Shown: in pieces, positions 1 to 4,602 of the stretch
Numbering within the stretch: the stretch's first letter is position 1
Layout: every line of letters starts with the position of its first letter
Assembly: GCA_902805805.1 (NCBI GenBank)
Contig: CADCUE010000286.1
Coordinates: 1 to 6,946 of the forward strand
Direction of reading: 5' to 3'
Source: an uncultured Frankineae bacterium
GTDB lineage: Bacteria; Actinomycetota; Actinomycetes; Mycobacteriales; SCTD01
Length of the DNA stretch: 6,946 bases
Made by a program: the position numbers and the translations under genes
The notes under the pieces: model-generated
Database searches by the model: none
The model's input: only the letters and a program-made list of their open reading frames with translations
Told to the model about the DNA's origin: nothing

Positions 1-76
1 CGCTCCCCGTCAACGGCCCGGTCGCCGTCCCCGGGTACCGGCAGGCGGCGCGAGCGTCGCCGCTCCCGATCACCAC
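1..76 (-). CDS. Possible 5' end of a divergent gene (partial, weak)
   Basis: Reading leftwards from tandem GTG codons at 76-74 and 73-71, the minus strand is open to the window edge and begins V-V-I-G-S-G-D-A-R-A-A. All but one of the about 25 codons end in G or C, which fits coding use here. The same periodicity also fits a plus-strand frame, positions 3 onwards. That frame stays open for hundreds of bases inside the next gene, which makes it a less likely gene. I see no good ribosome binding site before the GTGs and recognise no family in so short a peptide. This is an inference from codon composition only and may be noncoding DNA. Confidence 0.18.
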   Translation of the reverse strand, partial: MVIGSGDARAACRYPGTATGPLTGS

Positions 77-103
77 CGGGCCGCGGGTAGTCCCCGCACC
101 GCA

Positions 104-112
104 GGGGCAGGA
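104..112 (+). promoter_or_regulatory. Ribosome binding site of the first GTPase gene
   Basis: GGGGCAGGA contains AGGA at 109-112, eight bases before the ATG at 121. This spacing supports 121 as the start. Confidence 0.55.
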
Positions 113-120
113 CGCTCGTC

Positions 121-1827
121 ATGACCGCCCCGACCGAGCCGGCCACCACCCGCCTGCCGGACGCCCTCCAGCTGCTGCGCGACGAGGTCGCGCGCGCTCC
201 GCTCGGCCTGGCCACCCCCGACCGCGACCGCGCACGGCGGGACGCCAAGTCCGTCGTCGACCAGGTCGACGACTACCTCCTGCCACGGCTGCTCGACCTC
301 GACGCCCCGCTGCTCACCGTCGTCGGCGGCTCCACCGGAGCCGGCAAGTCGACGCTGGTCAACAGCATCGTCGGGGCGACCGTCACCACGCCCGGTGTCC
401 TGCGCCCGACGACGAGGGCTCCGGTGCTGGTCTGCTCCACCGCCGACCGCTCCTTCTTCGCGGACGAGCGGATCCTGCCGGGGCTGTCCCGCACCACCGG
501 CGCCGAGGCAGGCGCCGGCGGCCTGCGACTCGAAGCCCGCGACGACGTGCCGGCCGGACTGGCCCTGCTGGACGCGCCGGACGTCGACTCGGTGGTCGAG
601 AGCAACCGCGACCTGGCCGGCCAGCTCCTGGCCGCCGCCGATCTGTGGGTCTTCGTCACGACAGCCGCCCGCTACGCCGACGCCGTCCCCTGGGACCTGC
701 TGCGCACCGCTGCCGAGCGGGGCACGGCGCTGGCCGTCGTGCTCGACCGCGTGCCACCCGAGGCGGCCACCGAGGTCGCGGAGGACCTCGCCGGCATGCT
801 GCAGCGCGCCCGGCTCGACACCGCCAAGCTCTTCGTCGTCGAGGAGCGCCCGCTGGTCGAGGGGCGGCTGCCCGAGGACCAGGTCGCCCCGCTGCGCGAG
901 TGGCTGCACGGGCTGGCGGCTGACCAGGAGGAGCGCGCGGCGGTCGTGCGGCAGACCCTGTCCGGTGCCCTGGAGAGCCTGACTGCTCGGGTCGACGCCC
1001 TGGTCCACGCGGTGGAAGGGCAGGACGCCGCGGCGCAGCAGCTGTGGGACGTCACCGACGCGGCGTACGACCGGGCCCGCACCGGGGTCGACGAAGGCGT
1101 GCAGAACGGCAGCCTGCTGCGCGGCGAGGTGCTGGCGCGCTGGCAGGAGTTCGTCGGCACGGGGGAGTGGATGCGCAGCCTGCAGGCGCAGGTCGGCCGG
1201 CTGCGCGACCGGCTCACGGCTGCCCTGTCCGGCCGGCCCACCCCCGCCGAGGACCTCAAGGTCGCCCTCGAGTCCAGCGTCGAGCAGCTGCTGCGGGTGG
1301 AGGCCGACACGGCGGCGGAGCGCACGGTCACGGCCTGGCGTGCCCTGCCCGCCGGTCCGGAGCTGCTCGCCGGACGCGACCGCGAGCTGGAGCACGCGTC
1401 ACCCGCCTTCACCGAAGCCGCGGGGGACGAGGTCCGCGACTGGCAGGGGTACGTGCTGGACCTCGTCCGCAGCGAGGGCTCGGACAAGCGCTCGACGGCC
1501 CGGCTGCTCAGCTTCGGCGTCAACGGCGCAGGTCTGGTGGTGATGGTGGCGGTCTTCGCGCACACCGGCGGGCTGACCGGCGGAGAGGTGGCCGTCGCCG
1601 GCGGCACCTCGGCGCTCGGCCAGCGCCTGCTGGAGGCCGTGTTCGGCGACGCCGCCGTACGCGCCCTCGCGGCCAAGGCCCGCGCCGACCTCGGCGTGCG
1701 CGCCGACCGGCTGCTGAGCGCAGAGCAGGAGCGCTTCGACGCCCTGGTCGTCGCGGCGTCGCCCGAGCCGGGCAGCGCCGACGCGCTGCGCGCAGCCACC
1801 CGTGCGCTCGTCGAGGCCCGTCGGTGA
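121..1827 (+). CDS. Dynamin-like GTPase, first of a tandem pair (DynA-like position)
   Basis: A 568-residue protein with an N-terminal GTPase domain and a long helical C-terminal part, the layout of bacterial dynamin-like/YfjP-type GTPases. The P-loop (G1) is GGSTGAGKS at 69-77. An RPTTR switch I motif lies at 95-99, and the G3 motif is DAPD at 151-154, with Asp where DxxG proteins have Gly. The G4 site is degenerate: where NKxD is expected after a hydrophobic strand it reads LDRV (208-211). Residues about 260-460 are mostly Ala/Leu/Glu/Arg-rich helices. A hydrophobic stretch at 463-480 followed by a Gly-rich segment to about 509 may be a membrane anchor or paddle. The ATG has an AGGA eight bases upstream. 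The stop overlaps the next GTPase gene by four bases, so the two are translationally coupled and probably work as a pair. In Streptomyces the tandem dynamin-like proteins DynA and DynB stabilise FtsZ rings during sporulation septation. A related membrane role is inferred here, not shown. Such proteins are sometimes labelled ABC transporter ATPases; no ABC signature motif is present. Confidence 0.85.
   Translation: MTAPTEPATTRLPDALQLLRDEVARAPLGLATPDRDRARRDAKSVVDQVDDYLLPRLLDLDAPLLTVVGGSTGAGKSTLVNSIVGATVTTPGVLRPTTRAPVLVCSTADRSFFADERILPGLSRTTGAEAGAGGLRLEARDDVPAGLALLDAPDVDSVVESNRDLAGQLLAAADLWVFVTTAARYADAVPWDLLRTAAERGTALAVVLDRVPPEAATEVAEDLAGMLQRARLDTAKLFVVEERPLVEGRLPEDQVAPLREWLHGLAADQEERAAVVRQTLSGALESLTARVDALVHAVEGQDAAAQQLWDVTDAAYDRARTGVDEGVQNGSLLRGEVLARWQEFVGTGEWMRSLQAQVGRLRDRLTAALSGRPTPAEDLKVALESSVEQLLRVEADTAAERTVTAWRALPAGPELLAGRDRELEHASPAFTEAAGDEVRDWQGYVLDLVRSEGSDKRSTARLLSFGVNGAGLVVMVAVFAHTGGLTGGEVAVAGGTSALGQRLLEAVFGDAAVRALAAKARADLGVRADRLLSAEQERFDALVVAASPEPGSADALRAATRALVEARR
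1824..1827 (+). promoter_or_regulatory. GTGA start-stop overlap coupling the two GTPase genes
   Basis: The GTG start (1824-1826) and the TGA stop (1825-1827) share bases. This is the usual layout for termination-reinitiation and fixes the second start more firmly than its weak upstream ribosome binding site could. Confidence 0.75.
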
Positions 1828-3407
1828 GCCGTCGCGAGCTGCCCCTGACCGACCGGCTGGCGGCCCTGCGCGAGGCGGTCGAGGTCGCCGACGGCCGCCT
1901 CGAGGTGCCCGAGATCGGGCGCGCCCGCACGCTGCTCGCCAAGGCCGGCGCCCGCGAGGCGCTCGGCGACGCGACCGTCGTGGCCCTGGCGGGGGCGACC
2001 GGGAGCGGCAAGTCCACGTTGTTCAACGCCCTGTCCGGCAGCGACGTGAGCTCCCCCGGCGTACGCCGCCCGACGACGGGGGTCGCGCACGCCACGGTGT
2101 GGCCGCGCCCGGACGGGGCGTCCGCGGACCGGCTCCTCGACTGGCTCGAGGTCCCCCGGCGGCACGTCCAGCCCGATCCGGACCCGGCGCTCGAGGGGCT
2201 GGTGCTGCTGGACCTGCCCGACCACGACAGCACCCGGCTGGAGAACCGGCTGGAGGTCGACCGCCTGGTGGAGCTCGTCGACGTGCTGGTGTGGGTGCTC
2301 GACCCGCAGAAGTACGCCGACGCGGCCGTCCACAACCGCTATCTGGCCCCGCACGCCGGGCACGCCGGGGTGCTGCTCGTGGTCCTCAACCAGATCGACC
2401 GGCTGGAGCCGCCGGTGGCGCAGACCGTGTGCACCGACCTGCGTCGGCTGCTCGACAGCGAGGGGCTGACCGGCACGCCGCTGCTGCCGGTGTCGGCGCG
2501 CACCGGTGACGGCCTGCCCGAGCTGCGCGCCGAGCTGGCCCGCCGGGTCACGGCCCGGGCCGCGGCGACCGACCGCCTCACCGCCGACGTCCGGGGCGGC
2601 GCTAAAGGGCTCCAGGCGCACTGCGGGAGCAGCGGTCAGGAGCTCGCCAAGCAGGAGCGGTCCGCGCTGACGAGGGCGCTGTCGGACGCGGCGGGCGTAC
2701 CCGCCGTCGTGAACGCCGTCGAGCGCTCCGCCCGCCGGGACGGCATCGCCCACACCGGCTGGCCGCTGCTGCGCTGGACCGGCCGGCTGCGGCCGGACCC
2801 GCTCGGGCGGCTGCACGTCGGGGACGCGGCCAGCCGCACGAGCCTGCCTCCGGCCAGCCCTGCGCAGCAGGCTGCGGTGTCCAGCGCCCTGCGCCGCGCC
2901 CGCGACAGCGCCGGCGAGGGGCTGCCGCAGGCCTGGCGCGACGACCTGCGCCGCACGGTCGAGGTCTCCGAGGAGCGACTGGGCGACCGCCTGGACCGGG
3001 CCGTCGCGGGCACCGACCTCGGCCCGGCTCGCACACCGGTGTGGCAGCGCGTCGTCGGCGGTCTGCAGTGGCTGCTCGCCGCGACCGCGCTCGTCGGAGC
3101 GCTGTGGCTGCTGGCGCTGGTCGGGCTGGCCTACCTGCAGCTCGACGAGGTCCTGCCGCTGCCCCGGGTGGAGGGCGTCCCGCTGCCGACGCTGCTGCTG
3201 CTCGGCGGGCTGCTCGCCGGGGTGCTGCTGGCGCTGCTGTGCCGTCCCCTCGTCCGCGCGAGCGCGCGCCGACGCGGCCGACGGGCCGAGCGCCGGTTGC
3301 AGGAATCCGTCGAGGTCGTCGCCCGCGACGACGTGCTGGCGCCCCTCACCAGCGCCCGGGAGGACCACGACCGCTACTGCGCCGCGGTGAAGCGCGCAGT
3401 TTCCTGA
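1824..3407 (+). CDS. Membrane-anchored dynamin-like GTPase, second of the pair (DynB-like position)
   Basis: A 527-residue GTPase starting at a GTG that overlaps the preceding stop codon (GTGA). The first residues are MSRRELPLTDRL. A complete G-motif set is visible: P-loop GATGSGKS at 57-64, RPTT at 82-85 (switch I), DLPD at 130-133 (G3), NQID at 189-192 (a good G4, guanine specificity) and VSAR at 223-226 (G5-like, as in Era/TrmE-type GTPases). After a helical middle part come two strong transmembrane helices, about 416-440 and 457-475, joined by a short loop rich in Pro and acidic residues. A cluster of Arg follows the second helix, which suggests both ends face the cytoplasm. The paired C-terminal helices resemble what is known for Streptomyces DynB. 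The upstream gene shares the P-loop and RPTT motifs, so the two look like diverged duplicates forming a hetero-oligomer at the membrane. No strong Shine-Dalgarno sequence precedes the GTG, which fits coupling to the upstream gene. A larger in-frame reading from 1044 is possible but would overlap the first gene by about 780 bases and is rejected. Confidence 0.85.
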   Translation: MSRRELPLTDRLAALREAVEVADGRLEVPEIGRARTLLAKAGAREALGDATVVALAGATGSGKSTLFNALSGSDVSSPGVRRPTTGVAHATVWPRPDGASADRLLDWLEVPRRHVQPDPDPALEGLVLLDLPDHDSTRLENRLEVDRLVELVDVLVWVLDPQKYADAAVHNRYLAPHAGHAGVLLVVLNQIDRLEPPVAQTVCTDLRRLLDSEGLTGTPLLPVSARTGDGLPELRAELARRVTARAAATDRLTADVRGGAKGLQAHCGSSGQELAKQERSALTRALSDAAGVPAVVNAVERSARRDGIAHTGWPLLRWTGRLRPDPLGRLHVGDAASRTSLPPASPAQQAAVSSALRRARDSAGEGLPQAWRDDLRRTVEVSEERLGDRLDRAVAGTDLGPARTPVWQRVVGGLQWLLAATALVGALWLLALVGLAYLQLDEVLPLPRVEGVPLPTLLLLGGLLAGVLLALLCRPLVRASARRRGRRAERRLQESVEVVARDDVLAPLTSAREDHDRYCAAVKRAVS

Positions 3408-3454
3408 CTGTCAGTGGCAGGCTGAGCAGCAGACCGCCCGTTCTGTCGCCCGCC

Positions 3455-3468
3455 GCTGGGCGCCCAGC
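3455..3468 (+). repeat. Perfect 14-base palindrome before the ligase-like gene
   Basis: GCTGGGCGCCCAGC equals its own reverse complement. In RNA it can form a 5-bp stem (GCUGG/CCAGC) with a GCGC tetraloop ending two bases before the AGGAG ribosome binding site. As DNA it is a possible dimeric-regulator site. In such GC-rich DNA it could also arise by chance. Confidence 0.5.
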
Positions 3469-3470
3469 CG

Positions 3471-3475
3471 AGGAG
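3471..3475 (+). promoter_or_regulatory. Ribosome binding site of the ligase-like gene
   Basis: AGGAG lies five bases before the GTG at 3481, the best Shine-Dalgarno match in the window, and decides this GTG as the start. Confidence 0.75.
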
Positions 3476-3480
3476 CACCT

Positions 3481-4596
3481 GTGCCCGACCTGACCGCCCC
3501 GCCCCGCCTGCGCTTGGGGGGGTCGCCGCTGTCGGTCGTCGGACGGGCGCGCATCTACGTCTGCGGGGTGACGCCGTACGACGTCACGCACCTCGGCCAC
3601 GCGGCGACCTTCGTGTGGGTCGACGTCGCCGACCGGGTCCTGCGGCGGCTGGGCGTGCGCACCGAGGTGTGCCGCAACGTCACGGACGTCGACGACGTGC
3701 TGTTCGAGGCGGCTCAGCGTGCCGGTGCCTATCCCGACCGCTTCGCGGCGGTGCAGCAGTTCCACTTCGAGCAGGACATGGACGCGCTGTCGGTCCGCCG
3801 ACCGACCCACGAGCCCCGTGCCCACAGCTTCGTGCCGCAGGTCGTCGAGCTGGCGTCGGCCCTGCTGGACACCGGCGCGGCGTACGAGAGCAGTGGCAGC
3901 GTCTACTTCCGCGGCAGCGCGGTCTGCGGAGCGGCGGGGCTGCGGCGGGACGAGGCGCTGTCGCTGCTCGCCGCCAACGGCGGCCGCGTCGACGACCCGG
4001 CCAAGGACGACCCGCTCGACCAGGCGCTGTGGCAGGTGAGCGGGCCGGACGAGCCGGCCTGGCCGTCGCCGTGGGGCCCTGGCCGGCCCGGCTGGCACGC
4101 CGAGTGCACCGCCATGGCGCTGTCGACGTACGGCTCCTCGCTCGACCTGCACGCCGGTGGGGCGGACCTGCGCTTCCCCCACCACGCGTACGAGTCGGCG
4201 CAGGCCGAGGCGGCCACGGGCGTCACACCGTTCGCCCGTTCGTGGCTCCATGTCGGCACCGTGCGGCTCGACAGCCAGAAGATGGCCAAGTCGACGGGGA
4301 ACCTCGTCTTCGTCCGGGACCTGCTGTCGCGCACCGACGGCGCCGTCGTCCGCGCCCTGCTGCTCGACCGGCCCTACGCGCTGGCGTGGGACTACAGCGA
4401 CGCCGAGCTGGACCGCGCCGGTCAGCGGCTGGACGCCCTGCGCGCGGCGGCGGGCCGGCCGCACGGTGCGGACAGCGCCCCGGCCGCCGTGCTGGACGCG
4501 CTCGTCGACGACCTCGACGTCCCTGCGGCGTGGGACATCGCGACGGAGGACGGCGGTCAGGCAGCCCGCGACCTGGTCAGCGTCCTGGCGCTGTAG
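3481..4596 (+). CDS. MshC-like/cysteinyl-tRNA synthetase-like class I ligase lacking the anticodon domain
   Basis: A 371-residue class I synthetase-fold protein predicted to activate cysteine with ATP. The HIGH motif is HLGH at 37-40 within THLGHAAT, typical of MshC; YVCGVTPYD at 26-34 carries C28; NVTDVDD follows; PGWHAEC carries C209; FPHHAYE gives H234 and E238; the KMSKS loop reads KMAKS at 267-271. C28, C209, H234 and E238 match in number the four zinc ligands of E. coli CysRS. MshC usually has no Glu at the last position (HHEYS-type there). The protein ends soon after the catalytic and linker parts, about 90 residues shorter than E. coli CysRS (461) and about 40 shorter than mycobacterial MshC (about 412), so it has no tRNA anticodon-binding domain. 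MshC joins cysteine to glucosaminyl-inositol in mycothiol synthesis. This protein may do that or attach cysteine to another amine. Overall motif wording (THLGHAAT, DPLDQALW) is closer to MshC than to CysRS. A GTG start with a good AGGAG is used. It lies just upstream of, and in frame with, the GAF phosphatase gene. Family assignment is firm; the substrate is not. Confidence 0.85.
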   Translation: MPDLTAPPRLRLGGSPLSVVGRARIYVCGVTPYDVTHLGHAATFVWVDVADRVLRRLGVRTEVCRNVTDVDDVLFEAAQRAGAYPDRFAAVQQFHFEQDMDALSVRRPTHEPRAHSFVPQVVELASALLDTGAAYESSGSVYFRGSAVCGAAGLRRDEALSLLAANGGRVDDPAKDDPLDQALWQVSGPDEPAWPSPWGPGRPGWHAECTAMALSTYGSSLDLHAGGADLRFPHHAYESAQAEAATGVTPFARSWLHVGTVRLDSQKMAKSTGNLVFVRDLLSRTDGAVVRALLLDRPYALAWDYSDAELDRAGQRLDALRAAAGRPHGADSAPAAVLDALVDDLDVPAAWDIATEDGGQAARDLVSVLAL

Positions 4597-4602
4597 CGGA
4601 TG
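4594..4602 (+). other. Same-frame stop-to-start junction TAG-CGG-ATG
   Basis: The ligase-like gene ends in TAG (4594-4596) and the next gene starts at ATG (4600-4602) in the same frame with a single CGG codon between. No Shine-Dalgarno sequence of note precedes the ATG, so reinitiation by the terminating ribosome is the likely route. Readthrough of the TAG would yield one fused protein. Confidence 0.7.

Larger units (their letters stand above)
1..120. promoter_or_regulatory. Leader region upstream of the GTPase pair; no clear promoter
   Basis: This stretch precedes the first GTPase gene. I see no convincing -10/-35 pair on the plus strand. A short inverted repeat, GCGGCG at 45-50 and CGCCGC at 58-63 with a 7-base loop, could form a small hairpin, but no T-run follows, so it is not an obvious terminator. 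On the minus strand CGTCAA at 8-13 reads TTGACG, a -35-like hexamer pointing out of the window, but its -10 would lie outside. Bases 1-76 also show codon-like periodicity; see the separate entry for a possible divergent gene. Confidence 0.35.
3408..3480 (+). promoter_or_regulatory. Short intergenic gap between GTPase pair and ligase-like gene
   Basis: This 73-base gap has no recognisable terminator (no stable hairpin with a T-run) and no convincing promoter hexamers. An imperfect 11-base palindrome, CTGAC-T-GTCAG at 3404-3414, overlaps the upstream stop codon, and the small GCTG-AG-CAGC repeat is at 3421-3430. Both are too weak to call. The gap could carry an internal promoter that the sequence does not reveal, or simply be read through. 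Confidence 0.4.

Noticed and set aside
44..64. Small hairpin in the leader as a terminator
   Set aside because: A 6-bp stem with a 7-base loop and no T-run; such repeats are common by chance in this base composition.
1..124. Plus-strand frame ending in TGA at 122-124, giving an ATGA overlap with the first GTPase
   Set aside because: Third-position G/C is only about 60 percent and the peptide is Arg/Pro/Ala-rich, unlike the genes here. It may be coincidence.
70..1395. Minus-strand open frame of 441 codons opposite the first GTPase
   Set aside because: It is a mirror of the GTPase codons with repetitive Gly/Gln/Val composition and no family signature.
1044..1823. Upstream extension of the second GTPase into the first gene
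   Set aside because: The extra 260 residues are Arg/Gly-rich out-of-frame sequence of the first gene, and the GTG at 1824 gives a protein starting normally before the GTPase domain.
672..3368. Long minus-strand open frame (898 codons) opposite the GTPase pair
   Set aside because: The translated sequence is Arg/Ala/Ser/Gln-rich with no motif, while the plus strand carries complete G motifs throughout.
3404..3414. CTGACTGTCAG as a regulatory site or terminator
   Set aside because: Only five base pairs around a single central base, overlapping a stop codon, with no T-run.
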